Positions 1-10,858 are shown, numbered from the stretch's first letter. The stretch is 64,000 nt of DNA from Cryptomeria japonica (GCF_030272615.1 NC_081414.1:761139148-761203147), one strand, 5' to 3'. Program-made: numbers and translations. The notes: generated by a model from the letters alone, not told the origin.

Positions 1-2434
1 CAATTGAAGGAATTGTTGAAGAAAGGTTTGATCAGAGAAAGTTTGAGTCCTTGTGTAGTATCGACCATGTTAGCACCTAAGAAGAATGGATAATGGAGGA
101 TGTGTACCGACTCTTGAGCAATAAATAAGATCATAGTGAAGTACCGGTTTCCTTTGCCTAGGATGGATGACATAATGGATTGTTTAAGTGGAGCCAAATA
201 CTACACAAAGATAGACTTGAAGAGTGGATATCATTAGATAAGAATCAGAGAAGGAGATGAATCAAAGACAACATTCAAGACAAATGAAGGATTGTATGAA
301 TGGTTGGTGATGCCTTTTGGGTTGAATAATACATCGAGTACTTTCATGAGATTGATGAATGATGTATTGAAGAAATTCTTGGGTAAGTTTGTTATTGTGT
401 ATTTGTGACAATTTGATTTTCAGTAAGACAAGAGAGGAACATATGTTGCATTTGAGATAAGTTTTACAGAGGTTGAGAGAAGAGAAGTTGCTCATAAATC
501 TTAAGAAGTGTACTTTCATGAAGGAAGAGTTAGTCTATTTAGGATTTGTGATATCTGTGGATGGATTGAAGATGAATCTTGAGAATATGAAAGCAATTGT
601 TGAATGACCTACACTGGATAGCATTGGAGAGGTAAGATCATTTCATGGATTGGCTAGTTTCCACTAGAAGTTTATTAGAAATTTCAGTTCAATTTGTAGC
701 CCTATGACTGAGACGTTGAGAGGAGATATGAAGGATTTCAAACGGACAACCAGAGCAAATAAGAGTTTGAAATTGTTGATGCAAAAGGTGACTGAGAAGC
801 CCGTGTTAGCTTTACCAGATTTAAATAAAGTATTTCAAGTGGACTGTGATGCAAGTGGAAATGCAATTGGAGCAGTGTTAAGTCAAGAAGGAAGAGAAAT
901 AGCTTATTTCAGTTAGAAGTTGAATGATGCAAGGAGGAGATATTTAGTGCATGATCAAGAATTTTATGTTATAGTTCAAGCCTTGAAGAAGAGGAGACAT
1001 TACTTGTTGTCTAAGGAGTTTGTGTTGTATACCGATCATCAAGATTTGCAATATTTGAACAGTCACAGTAAGTTGAATCAGAGACACATGAGATGGGTAG
1101 AGTTCTTGCAGAGCTACACCTTTGTGTTGAAGCATAGAAGTGGAAAGTCAAACAAAGTTGTTGATGCATTGAGTAGAAGGAGGAATTTGCTGACAAAGAT
1201 GAGAGTGACAATAGTAGGATTTGAGGAGTTGAAGATCTTGTATGATGATGACCTATATTTTGTAGAACCTTGGAAAGTATGTAGAGAATTGGTTATGGTG
1301 GATAGAAGCCAGCGGTTGGAATATTTCATTCAAGATGGGATGTTATTTAGGGGAGTTCAATTGCATATACCTAAGAGTTTTATGACGAAGAATTTGATAA
1401 AAAAGAAGCATAGTGGAGGATTAGCCACACACTTTAGTGTTGACAAAATAGTAGCATTGGTGAGTGAGCATTACTTTTGGCCTCAGATTCATAAGGATGT
1501 TAGGGAATTTGTGTAGAGTTGTAGAGTTTGTCAGATTGTAAAGGGTAGTAGTAAGAATGTGGGATTGTATAAGCCTTTGACAGTTCCAGAGAGACCTTGG
1601 GAGGACATAAGCATGGATTTCATACTCAGATTACCTAAGACACAAAGAGGGAATGATTCTATATTTATGGTGGTGGATAAATTCTCGAAGGTGGCTCATT
1701 TCATACCTTGTAAGAAGACATCAGATGCAGTGCATGTAGCTGATTTATTTTTCAAGGAGGTAGTGAGATTGCATGGATTACCTAAGAGTAGATTTTCAAA
1801 CAAAGACACTAAGTTTGTTGGTTATTTTTGGAGGACACTTTGAAGGAAGATGAAGACAAACTTGAAGTTTAGTTCTACTTTTCATACTTTTCACCCACAG
1901 ATTGATGGACAGACAAAGGTAGTAAACCAAAGTTTGGGAAATTTGTTGAGATGCTTAGTTGGAGAGAAGACTGGAAGTTGGGATTTGATTCTTTCACAAG
2001 TCGAGTTTGCCTACAATAATTCAGTGAATGAAAGTACTAGAAGAACACCTTTTGAAATTGTTACTAGAGTACACCCTAGAGGTATATCAGAATTGAGAGA
2101 TATTAGCAATGAAGACAAGAGGAGTGTAGAAGCAGAAGAATTTATGGATCACATGAAGGCCTTACATGTTCAGGTTAAGAAACAATTGAAGGATATGAAC
2201 AACAAGTATAAGGAGAAATCAAACAAGAAGAGAATACATAAGGAATTTGAAGTAGGCGATGAAGTGATGGTGTATCTGAGAAAAGAAAGATTTCCAGTTG
2301 GAACTTATAACAAGTTGTAGATGAGAAATTTTGGACCTTGTAAGGTCTTGAGAAAATTCAGTTTCGGAAATGTGTATGAAGTGAGGTTACCAGATAGTTT
2401 GGGTATTTCACCTATATTCAACATTGCAAATCTA
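1..2434 (+). pseudogene. Ty3/gypsy chromovirus pol: reverse transcriptase, RNase H, integrase (decayed, 5' end outside window)
   Basis: This is the central part of a gypsy polyprotein that copies element RNA into DNA and integrates it. The window opens inside the reverse transcriptase (frame 1, to about 400; motifs DLKSGYH and MPFGL). A 2-base deletion near 404 destroys the YLDD active site and moves the reading into frame 2. RNase H follows from about 704 (VDCDASGNAIGA, then LYTDHQDLQYL). The integrase has its HHCC zinc site (HSGGLATH, then SCRVC near 1516-1530), the first catalytic Asp (SMDFI near 1615) and a C-terminal region to SPIFNIANL. The second catalytic Asp reads Asn (FSNKDTKF) and the catalytic Glu reads Lys (DGQTKVVNQ). 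In-frame stops lie near 91, 111, 235, 914, 1514, 1841 and 2318. The integrase wording suggests a CRM or Galadriel-like chromovirus, from memory only. The gene continues at 5920 after an inserted LINE. Confidence 0.9.
2420..2434. repeat. Left target-site duplication of the LINE insertion
   Basis: AACATTGCAAATCTA matches 5920-5934 (AACATTGCAGATCTA) in 14 of 15 bases. It encodes gypsy residues NIA(N/D)L on both sides, so it is the duplicated insertion target. Confidence 0.85.
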
Positions 2435-2439
2435 AGTGT

Positions 2440-3273
2440 AAAGAAAGCATTGCTAAAGGAGTGATCTGGAAAGTAGGAAATGGCAGGAAAGTCAAATTCT
2501 GGGAGGATCCCTGGCTTTTTGATAAACCCTTGACTGAATTCAATGAATGGGCCCCCCTTGATCCCTCCTGTATTAAAAATTTTGGCTACTCAGTTGCTGA
2601 TTACTGGACTGGTAACAAATGGCAAAATATTGAAAGTATCCATCCTAGCCTTTCTAAGCTCAAGATTCATCTGTCTTTGGTCTGGCTGAACAAAGAGGAA
2701 GACTCTCTTATTTGGAAACATGAACCCAAAGGTTCTTTAACTGTCTCTTCTATGTACTGTGTCCTTTCCTCCATCCCTCATGGTAATCCTTATTGGTCTA
2801 AAGCCTGGATTAAGGGTCTTACACCCAAAATCAATTTCTTCTACTGGACCATCCTTCAAAATAAGATCTTGACCCTAGACAACCTTAAGAGAAGAGGCTC
2901 TGCCTTCCCCAATAGATGTGCTCTGTGTCTCCAGGAGGAAGAGTCTGTGGACCACCTGGCCATTCACTGTTCCTATTTTGCCTCAGTCTGGGAAAGATTT
3001 CTTAAGAGTTTTAGCATTGACTGGGTGTTTCCTAACACAATTAGTGAACCATTTTGCTCCTGGAATTTTTATTGGACTAACTCCTTCTTGAGATCTTTGT
3101 GGCAGCTATCTCTCCCTCATATCCTATGGGGATTATGGAAAGAAAGAAACAATTGTATCTTCAGAGACCTATCCCTCAATCAAGACATTGTGTTCCTAAA
3201 ATTTCAATGGGCGATTGTGGAAAATATTGGGATCATTGAGGCCCCCTGTTTCTTGAACAACCCTTGGGAATAA
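2440..3273 (+). pseudogene. LINE ORF2 C-terminal part with zf-RVT zinc-binding domain
   Basis: This is the region after the reverse transcriptase core of a plant LINE polymerase. It opens with the conserved WKVGNGRKVKFWEDPWL block, runs through PKINFFYWTILQNKI, and has the zf-RVT metal site RCALCLQEEESVDHLAIHC (Cys-x2-Cys, then His-x3-His-x-Cys) at about residues 158-176 counted from base 2440. It is open for about 275 codons to a TAA at 3271-3273. In a full-length LINE it would continue into RNase H, but here the RNase H lies in another frame, so at least one frameshift separates them. The 5' part (endonuclease and catalytic RT) is missing because of truncation. Confidence 0.88.
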
Positions 3274-3333
3274 ATCATTTAAAGCTCATGGAATTTGAAG
3301 ATTTCTGACAACCCTGACCCTAACCAAATAAAA

Positions 3334-3870
3334 TACTTGAAGCTAGATGGCAAACCCCTCCTCATGGTTGGTTTAAAGTTAACTTTGATGGTGCTGCCAA
3401 AGGAAACCTGGGCCCAGCTGGTTGTGGAGCTATTCTTAGAGATGATAAAGGAAATTGCAAGGAAATGGTTGTTGTCCCTATTGGAAGCCAAACAAATCAT
3501 AAAGCGGAAGCTATGGTAGCTCTTTAAGGTTTAATCCTTGCTAAAAAATGGAACTGCCCTTACTTATGGCTTGAAGGGGACTCAAACAATATCATTAAAT
3601 GTCTTAAGGGGACCTCAAAGCCCTCATGGTCAATCAACAATATTATTGAAGCCGCTAAAGAACTCATCAACACTTTTAAAAAATGTCGCATATCCCACAT
3701 CTACCGAGAGGCCAACGACTCTACTGACTGGGCTGCTAACGTGACGATTAACAAGGATGAAATGATTACGTGGACGGGAGAACAAGCACTCCCTAAAAAT
3801 GTCAGACAAATCATCTTCAAGGACCGATACACAAGCACTCCTAAGTTTTTTGATGTACAAAATAATAATT
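3334..3870 (+). pseudogene. LINE RNase H domain
   Basis: In frame 3 the sequence encodes a plant-LINE RNase H, which removes RNA from the RNA-DNA hybrid. The acidic residues are visible as NFDGAAKGN (about 3378), NHKAEAMVAL (about 3495) and LEGDSNNII (about 3570). The C-terminal REANDSTDWAAN block is at about 3705-3740. One in-frame TAA follows MVAL near 3525. The domain ends with FFDVQNNN and TAA at about 3870. It is frameshifted relative to the preceding zf-RVT part, so it cannot be made as one protein today. Confidence 0.85.
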
Positions 3871-4039
3871 AAAAGGTCTAATCGGAGTACTTCAAGTTAT
3901 TATAATAATGAGAGCCTCATTTATCATAATACTCTATCCATCAATTCCCATGCTTTATGGGTTAATTTGATAGTTTCGAAAAGCTTTCTAGCTAATCCAT
4001 TCTGCAAGTTTCAAAATCCAGCTCTTAACGGAGAAAAAA

Positions 4040-5749
4040 TGGGTGGTAACAGGAGGCGATATGAGCCAAGAAGCTACAAAGAATGGAAACAGAAGGAGGA
4101 GGTCTGGAGTATTCTACAGAAGGGTGGTTTTTCAAAATTCATGGAGAAACTCCATGGACAGGATGACACGGTTACCAATTTTTTTTGCAAAAACTGGAGA
4201 AAGGGTATGCTGAAAATGGGAGACCAGACTGTAGAAATTGAGGAAGACCTTATTGCCCAAGCCACAGGCCTCAGAAGGGAAGGGTGCAACTTCTACAGAG
4301 ACAAGAAAGTCAGTAAGGAGGCCATCGACAAATACCCAGAAACTGAGAAGGAGAAAAAATGACTAGTTAAGTTAAGTAAAACTTACTACCCACCTAGGGC
4401 TTTTGTTAAACCTTGGCGGGATGTCCTCTTTGTTTTAATGCGCTACATTAAATTAGATGGTAGGTTTACAAAACTTTATGGGTACTGTTTCGTCTTGCTG
4501 AATCATTTTAGGCACGACGAGAAGGTTACTTTTCCTTATTTTCTGCTCTGTTCGATGAATACTACCATAAAGGCCTATAAAGAAAACCCTATGGGGGACA
4601 CTACCATGCATCAAAGCTTAATGGTCCTCATTTATGACCATCTCAAGGCCAATCAAATTTCCCACATGCAGCCCTCTGTAGAGTCTAAGGAGGATGGGTC
4701 TAATTCTGCCTTTTCAGTGGATGAGGAAACTAACAGTGACCCGTCGAGCGATTCTGAGGAGAGCATGGATGTTTCGGATTATGAAACTAGAAAGAAGAGG
4801 AAACACATTAAAACAAGACCTTCTTCCTCCAAGGGAAAAAAAACCTAAAGGCAGAATCTAGATTAGCCTTTCCTTGGAGGAAGAGGTCTCTGAAGAATCA
4901 AAGAAGGAGAATCCTCAAGGGTTGCTGAAAAAGAAATCCAAAGTACACACCTAGACCAGAAATAAGCACAAGAGGAAGGAGGAGAATGTCAAGGAGCTAG
5001 AGGTTTATAAGCAGGAAAGGACCTCAGAAGCTGAACAAAACCTAAAGAAGGTCACCATGGGCGAGGCTCTTAGGGTCAAAGACACAACTACTATTCGAGA
5101 CACCTCTAAAAAGGAATAGGAAACCCCTGGTAAGGCTGATCCTCCCCATATCCCTCCTCTAGAGGGTATGCAAGGTTTTATGGACACTATGGAGTGGCTT
5201 ATAACTGGTTACTAGAAAGCTGTGGACGACAACAAAAAACTTAGTAACAAAATTCAGATTTTGGAAACCATCAACATCGGGGAAGGGAAGAGCATTGCAG
5301 ATTACATAGAGGACTTGAAAAACACCATCGTAAAGGCTGAAAACATAAGAGACTCCTTCAACCACAGGTTTGAAAAAATAGAGAAAGATCTGCTGGAAAG
5401 GAAAAATCTTGCTGACGCTAATGAACAAACTATCTCGGACACTGCTAGTAAAGTCAGCAAAATTGAGGAGTGCTTGAAGAGTATTGCTGAACAGAGCTTA
5501 AGCATCCTGAAGATTTCTGCTAGCAATACAAACACCCTCATCAACAAACTGGACGAAGAGAAGGAGATCCTAGATATTGAACCAGACACTGAAGGTACAT
5601 GGGAAGCTCGAGGACCTAGAACTCGGACCAAAGGTAAAAAGAAAGAAAAGAAACCCAACAAGGACCTGGAAGATCTCAAAGTTGTTGGGGCCACCTATGA
5701 CCAATTGGTGAAGAAGGTGAAGGATCTGTTGAAGACTATAGCTGTGTAG
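4040..5749 (+). pseudogene. Unrecognised ORF downstream of the LINE RNase H (globular head, acidic/basic linker, coiled coil)
   Basis: After the RNase H, still inside the target-duplication-flanked insert, lies a coding region of about 560 codons. The head starts MGGNRRRYEPRSYKEWKQ and includes VWSILQKGGFSKFMEKLHG and EDLIAQATGLRREGCNFYRD. It crosses a TGA at 4360 and continues in phase through RYIKLDGRFTKLYGY and LLNHFRHDEK. An acidic Ser/Asp/Glu stretch (NSDPSSDSEESMDVSD) and a Lys-rich stretch follow to 4848. A shift at the A-run near 4840-4848 moves the frame, and the C-terminal part (to 5749) is a predicted coiled coil (KKLSNKIQILETIN, then EKDLLERKNLADANEQ) with a basic end. I recall similar unnamed conifer proteins but no assigned function. 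It could be a LINE accessory protein or captured sequence. The start at 4040 is chosen because similarity to those proteins begins there. Confidence 0.55.
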
Positions 5750-5919
5750 CATTTTCCTTGTTTCCTTGCTATTTATTTCTTTGCTGTCTTTTTGGTTTGC
5801 TGGCCTTTTTTCCATTCATTCCGTTAGTGGTTCTTATGCTCTAGACTTTTAATGTCTTATCTTACTCTCTTTTGTTAAAGGTTTCGAGTCCTTAAAACCC
5901 GTTTTTCTTAATTAATCAG

Positions 5920-5934
5920 AACATTGCAGATCTA
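5920..5934. repeat. Right target-site duplication of the LINE insertion
   Basis: AACATTGCAGATCTA, one mismatch from the left copy at 2420-2434. The gypsy coding frame resumes here in the same codon phase. Confidence 0.85.
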
Positions 5935-6174
5935 CATCAATATCAGGAATAAGAATTCAGTGAAGACAATATTGCAGACTTGGAGAAGCAGATGCCCCAG
6001 AAGGAGCCAGATCAAATTGAAGGCATTTTGGACAGTAGGATTGGGTGTAGCATCCAAAGCAACCAGTACAAAGAATATCTTGTCAAATGGAAGAACATAC
6101 TAGTTGAAGATTCATCTTGGATTTCTCAGGCAGAGGCAAACCGCCTTGGTTTCCCTCTGACCCCAGCAAAGTGA
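5920..6174 (+). pseudogene. Chromodomain: C-terminal end of the gypsy chromovirus integrase
   Basis: This is the last segment of the same pol gene that is interrupted at 2434. After NIADLHQYQE, a TAA and a short acidic linker, a chromodomain is recognisable: EGILDSRIG, YKEYLVKWKN and EDSSWIS, ending LGFPLTPAK and TGA at 6172-6174. Chromodomains at this position are the defining feature of chromoviruses and are thought to guide integration to chromatin carrying particular histone marks. Two of the aromatic cage positions (Y of YLVKW, W of SSW) are visible. Codon phase continues that of the upstream integrase once the insertion is discounted, which supports one original gene. Confidence 0.82.
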
Positions 6175-6240
6175 GGGACTCACTTTTTCAACAACCCCAG
6201 ATGTCTAATGCGTGAGCATCCCCACTTCTTGGCAATCTGG
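6175..6240 (+). other. Short gypsy 3' non-coding segment
   Basis: Between the chromodomain stop and the next element there is a short GC-richer stretch that probably belongs to the gypsy 3' untranslated region or LTR. I could not place an LTR border. Confidence 0.3.
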
Positions 6241-7229
6241 CAGGGTGAACTCACAATGTTGGTTCCCACTTTTTGGTACATCCTAATTTTTGTTGAAATC
6301 ATACATTTTTTAGAAAATATAATGCTTTAAGCTTTAAGAGGTCCCATTTGAAGTAATTAATTGAAGAGACTTCGATTAAAGGCTCTTAGATAAAAATTTC
6401 TTGGATAGAACCTCTCTACTTCTAAACCATACTTGCAATAGTCTCCTTTGCATCTATCAAATGATAATAAAAAACCAATTTTACATTAGCTTTGGGGGGT
6501 CAAATGAATTCATTTATAAGTTTTTGTTTTTTTAAGTATTTAGTCCTTGTTATAAGCTTTCCAAATAGTATAATTTTTAATATATTTAATTTTATTAATA
6601 TATTTTTATATATTTTCTTATGAATGTAGGTTTTTCACTAAACATGAACTTCTTTGTTCAATGCACTGGGAAAAATAGTAAACTAACTCAAAAATATTCT
6701 AAAAATATCCATGCACTAGCTATTGATGTCTTATTTATAACTAAAGAAATTAAATTAAATTTCGATAAATATAAAACAATCTATGTGTTCAAACGTACAC
6801 CTATATCTAAATTATAATTAGTCAGACTTCAAAACTTAATAAAATAAAAAATATTCGACATATCAATATCAAACCAACTGCATGCCCTGGGTATTGATGT
6901 TACAAACCAAAATTCAAAAGAATTAAGTTTTTTTTTAAAAATTATGCGTTTTGGGATGCACATCACTCTGAAAAAATGTTGTTTGCTGTAAAAAAACTAC
7001 TTTTTGAGGGAGATGGAAAAATCAATAAAATTTTATTCAAAAGAATCTGAAAAAATATATTTAGAATCTACAAACAAGATGCTACAAATCACTAGTTTAC
7101 ATCATCTTCAAATTCTTAATGGTTTAAAAGTTATAGGTGTCGAAAAGTGAAGTTTTTTTTTTTTCAAAATGTTCATCTAAGTGTCAAAGTTGGTCAAAAA
7201 GTGGGAACTAGTATTGTGAGTTCACCCTG
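6241..7229. mobile_element. TIR (terminal inverted repeat) element of about 1 kb, non-coding
   Basis: The ends form an inverted repeat of 34 bp with 3 mismatches. The left end (6241-6274) starts CAGGGTGAACTCACAAT and the right end (7196-7229) is its complement, ending in GAGTTCACCCTG. The interior is AT-rich, has no credible ORF and contains the phrase TATTGATGT twice (about 6722 and 6893). A diverged copy of the right half is at about 49420-49850. I could not find a convincing target duplication, so the superfamily is open. The CAGGG start would fit hAT, but 8-bp repeats are not seen. Confidence 0.7.
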
Positions 7230-8130
7230 CATCAACCAAAAATATTTCTTTTCAGTTTGTTCCCCATTTTGCAGTTTCAACATTTCTTTCTGCATTTGCT
7301 CACCTAATCTTGTGGAGTTGGATTTTTCTTGAGGACATGATGATCTTCGTTACCCCAAGTCCGTGGGACATTTGGATCTTTTTCCAGCAAGTTATCAATT
7401 CCGAATTCTTAGACAATTCTCTGGCTTAAAACACCGGAACCACTTGGACCTATTTTGGCTTTGGCGAATCTTGCGGAGCTTTAGTTTGTTGCTTCCGACA
7501 TTCCTTGGTGTGTGGCTGAACTTCCCTTTTGGTCCACACTTCATCCTTTGGATTTTCCAGAGGATTCTCTTTGGCCGAGGCCGACCTGGTGGTTTTACAC
7601 ATGTTTCATCTTGTTTATAGGCATTTGATTCTTCTTGGGCTTACGCAGATCCCTTTAGATCATATAAAATAATGTAATTTAGCTTGTAGCAATCAATGTT
7701 TTAGAACATAGAAGATCTATCTTGAGATTAAGAGGTCTGGAGTTGACCGAGACTGTAATTGAGCATGTATGTATTCAGGCCAGTGAGCCGGATCTTGGAG
7801 CCCACAGATTGTAATTGGTTTTCATGATATAATTCAATCAGTTTTGCATTGCCTCCATCATCTTGTCTTGTTTCCATTGTGTTTTATTCCCGCTGCACGG
7901 TCCAGATTGATCTCATTGAGTTCCCTCCTAACTGTGACTACACCAAGTTGACTCCACACCTCACATCAATTTCTTCTTGTGTGGCCACTACATTCCGTCA
8001 AAGAGGCACACATCTTATCATTGGACCTGGTCAACGCTCCCACAACATTGGCAACATCTCCGAATCCTCCATAATGCTCTTCTTTTTATGGTTTTATTTT
8101 TTGTATTTTCTACTAAGTACTAATGGTTAG
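7230..8130. other. Non-coding stretch, possibly gypsy LTR or UTR remnant
   Basis: This follows the TIR element directly and has a GC content and wording unlike its AT-rich neighbours, for example ATTGGACCTGGTCAACGC near 8017. It may be the displaced 3' LTR or UTR of the gypsy element, because the TIR element sits between it and the pol end. The short ORFs here (7363-7620, 7849-8130) show no recognisable domain. Confidence 0.25.
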
Positions 8131-9889
8131 CTAACATTTAATGCTAAAAATAATAGTCATCAAATTATATCAAATTTTTAAATTGGAAGGTACAATATTC
8201 ATTTTGTTAAAAAAGTTTGTACAAGTTTTTGTTTTTTTTTTGCTATAAGTTGCAATCAAAGAATCGAAATTTGAAGTGTGGATAGTTGATAAAAAGTAAT
8301 TTTCATCCCATTTTCAATGAGTAGCTGGATGACTCTGTCTTCTTTCATATTAGTGCTATTTTTATTCCTTTAATGTAATTGCACATATTAAATGCACCTA
8401 TTTTATAGGAACTTGATCATGTAATAACTTTTGATTAGGAGGTCAAAATTGAGTATCAATTTTTTTTTTTATTATAAAAGTTTATATTTTGAAATTTCCT
8501 GCATATTGGAAACATTTGAATTGTAAAACACACTAACTTATAAAGTTTCAAAATGGGGGGACTCTCTAATCATGGAGGACAATTTGAGTATTTTTTTCTT
8601 TTGAGTTGTTGATATTACAATCATGTTAAAAATCAAATGTGATCACTATGGAAAGAAACTACACACTTGAGATGCTTGCATACTTTGTGAAATACGTAAG
8701 TGGTGTAATAAACAAGGCCTCAAGATACCAAGTTCTTTCCTTTCAAAACATACAAAAAAACCATCTAGTCTCACTTATTTATCTTGTGAGACACCATCAT
8801 TTGGGGATGAAAAAAGTAGCCACATGACTTGCATTGAGATCTCATCTTCCATATCACTTGTTTCTACATCTATATCCAATATCGACTCATCCATGAGTCC
8901 AAGAGATTATTTGCACTAGGTCATTTACATTGTCTTCCTGGATCCACCACATTGTGATGCATATCTACTAGACATACCAAATCTATTTTTGAAATCCCAT
9001 CTTGTGGATCGATGACATCATTGAGGACACTGGTGTTTTCTTTTTTGATAGTAACATGACCACAACTGTCACTCCATTGCCATATTTAGATATTTTTCTT
9101 TCCTTGCCTACATTTCCTTTTATAGTGACATATTATGTAAATGTTCAAAATTTTAATATGACTCAATCATCATCATGTACAACAATATAAAATTCATATT
9201 GGTCCATTTATCACCATACATTCATGGTCCTTTCTCATAAAACTTCTATGGTACCTGATCCATCATATCAATATTTTTCACCTCACAACATTGACTTCGA
9301 GATCATTAAGCATCCATTATGGGCATCATTTCACTCTTTAGATCATATGCAACATTCAAATTCATTCATCATAGTTCCTACATCTTTTTATTTGGAATGC
9401 GCTATCACCTTGCACACATTTGTGGTATTATTTCTTCGTAAGGGGAGAAAAGTTGTTCAAAGTTCATAGATCATCTTCAACATCAAATGGAAATCATCTA
9501 ATAGCACTAAATGCATCATTTTGAGGGGAGGTTGCATGGTTTATCTTCTCTTGTTATTTTTAGGACACATTTTCTCACATGGATCTCATTACTTCTCATT
9601 TTTTGGGGTTTTCATATGACCTCCTCCTCTTTCTCTCCTATGGGGGAAAATATTCTGTTACATTGTGTTAGAAGTAATTCTCGGGGGTTCATACTAATTC
9701 CTTCCACCTATCGCTTATTTTCTTAACTTGTAGATTTAATTTCATACAACATTTCTCTTTTGGAGAGGAGTTTTGTTCACATTGGGTTTTCTCCTTTATC
9801 TCCATTTTATTAAAAATGTGTACTCGAGTATCTAACATGGCCTAGTAGTCGAGACTCACCATATTGTATACATTACTCCTTAAGTTTCA
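8131..9889. other. Unassigned AT-rich sequence, possible LTR-retroelement internal relic
   Basis: No recognisable protein was found. Short open stretches at 9002-9190, 9224-9469 and 9511-9726 have no motif that I know. The purine-rich phrase TTTTGAGGGGAGGTTGCATGG near 9520 and the polypurine tract at 9890 suggest the 3' part of an old LTR element. Confidence 0.25.
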
Positions 9890-9960
9890 CTTAAAGGGGG
9901 TTGTTAGTGGGTGTCATTGTCAAACTAGCTAGCTAATCAATATTATATTTAGTGACTTTT
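9890..9960 (+). other. Candidate polypurine tract followed by an LTR start
   Basis: TTAAAGGGGG (9891-9900) is followed directly by TTGTTAGTGGGTGTC. A purine run just before TGTTAG is the usual junction between the internal region and the 3' LTR. The matching 5' LTR and the LTR end were not found. Confidence 0.35.
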
Positions 9961-10207
9961 CGACACTTAGCTGAAGTTTACTTAGGGGTATGTGCACCAG
10001 GATGTGGTACCAAAATGGGGTCTTAAGATGCCGTTTTTTTTGTTTTTTTGTTTTCTAAAATCAGCAAAGTCTAAACTTGAATGACAAATTGAGCATAGTT
10101 ACACTCCAAATTTGAAGATGTGACAAGAACAAGAGTCAGAGTGCATTGAGTCTACTTTATAAACTACTAATTTGTTTTGAAAATGGTGGATATTAAGGGC
10201 TTCAAAA

Positions 10208-10276
10208 AGGGGGGCCACAAAAAGTGCTCTTGTTTTTATGCAAAAAACATAACATAGTGTTTGTTGTGGCCCCCCT
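10208..10276. repeat. Hairpin with perfect 13-bp arms
   Basis: AGGGGGGCCACAA at 10208-10220 is exactly complementary to TTGTGGCCCCCCT at 10264-10276, with a 43-base loop. The G/C-rich arms contrast with the AT-rich surroundings. Confidence 0.75.
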
Positions 10277-10809
10277 AAAATGTTAACCTTTTTTTAGAAT
10301 TTTTAAAATTGCCTCGGTTAGAAATTAGCTAACACAGTGTAGTTTATGTCAGATTTTTCAGCTAATTTTTTAATGAGTATATAATTTTTTTACCAATTTC
10401 AAAGTGGACACATCTTGAAAAACAGAAATTTGAGCATGCTCCCCCCTAATATTGAAAAATAATCAAAAATAATTTTTTTTTCAAGTTGTGTAGAATGGAA
10501 TATTGTTTCTAAAAATGTAAGTTGCTTCAAAATTCAATGAACGTGTAAAAAACCATACCCAAAAGAGTACATGTTGGTTTTTGACAAAAAATGAACACAC
10601 TAACAAAAGAACTTAAAGATGAAAGCCTTAACAAAATCAAAATATGAAACAAATTACATGGTTGGATGACTAAGAGAGAGCTTAATGATATTAAGGTATT
10701 TGTTTTAGCTGCATTGAAACACATGCAAACCTGATGCAAATCATGACAAAAAATATGTCAAAAATTTCAATATTTTGATAAAAACACATCTCTGACCTGA
10801 AATCGTCAT

Positions 10810-10858
10810 CCAAACCTTTGGGTTGGGTTCCCAAGGTAAATCCAACCTATAGGTTTGG
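10810..10858. repeat. Hairpin with 17-bp imperfect arms
   Basis: CCAAACCTTTGGGTTGG (10810-10826) pairs with CCAACCTATAGGTTTGG (10842-10858) in 15 of 17 positions. It lies just upstream of the larger foldback element. Confidence 0.65.

Larger units (their letters stand above)
2435..5919 (+). mobile_element. 5'-truncated LINE inserted in the gypsy pol gene
   Basis: A 3.5-kb insertion lies between two 15-bp direct repeats. LINE coding sequence begins at the left border (AKGVIWKVGNGRKVKFW), as expected for a 5'-truncated copy made by target-primed reverse transcription. It contains the C-terminal part of the LINE polymerase, an RNase H, and then an unusual third coding region (4040-5749). The 3' end (GTTTCGAGTCC, then CTTAATTAATCAG) has no poly(A) tail. 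Removing the insert and one repeat returns the gypsy gene to the same reading phase. Confidence is high that this is one insertion; the LINE clade is not determined. Confidence 0.82.

Noticed and set aside
262-519. Minus-strand ORF of 85 codons
   Set aside because: It is antisense to the gypsy reverse transcriptase and has no recognisable domain.
5302-5694. Minus-strand ORF of 130 codons
   Set aside because: It is the antisense shadow of the coiled-coil part of the 4040-5749 coding region; Leu/Ser/Phe-rich translation is typical of antisense to Lys/Glu/Asp-rich DNA.
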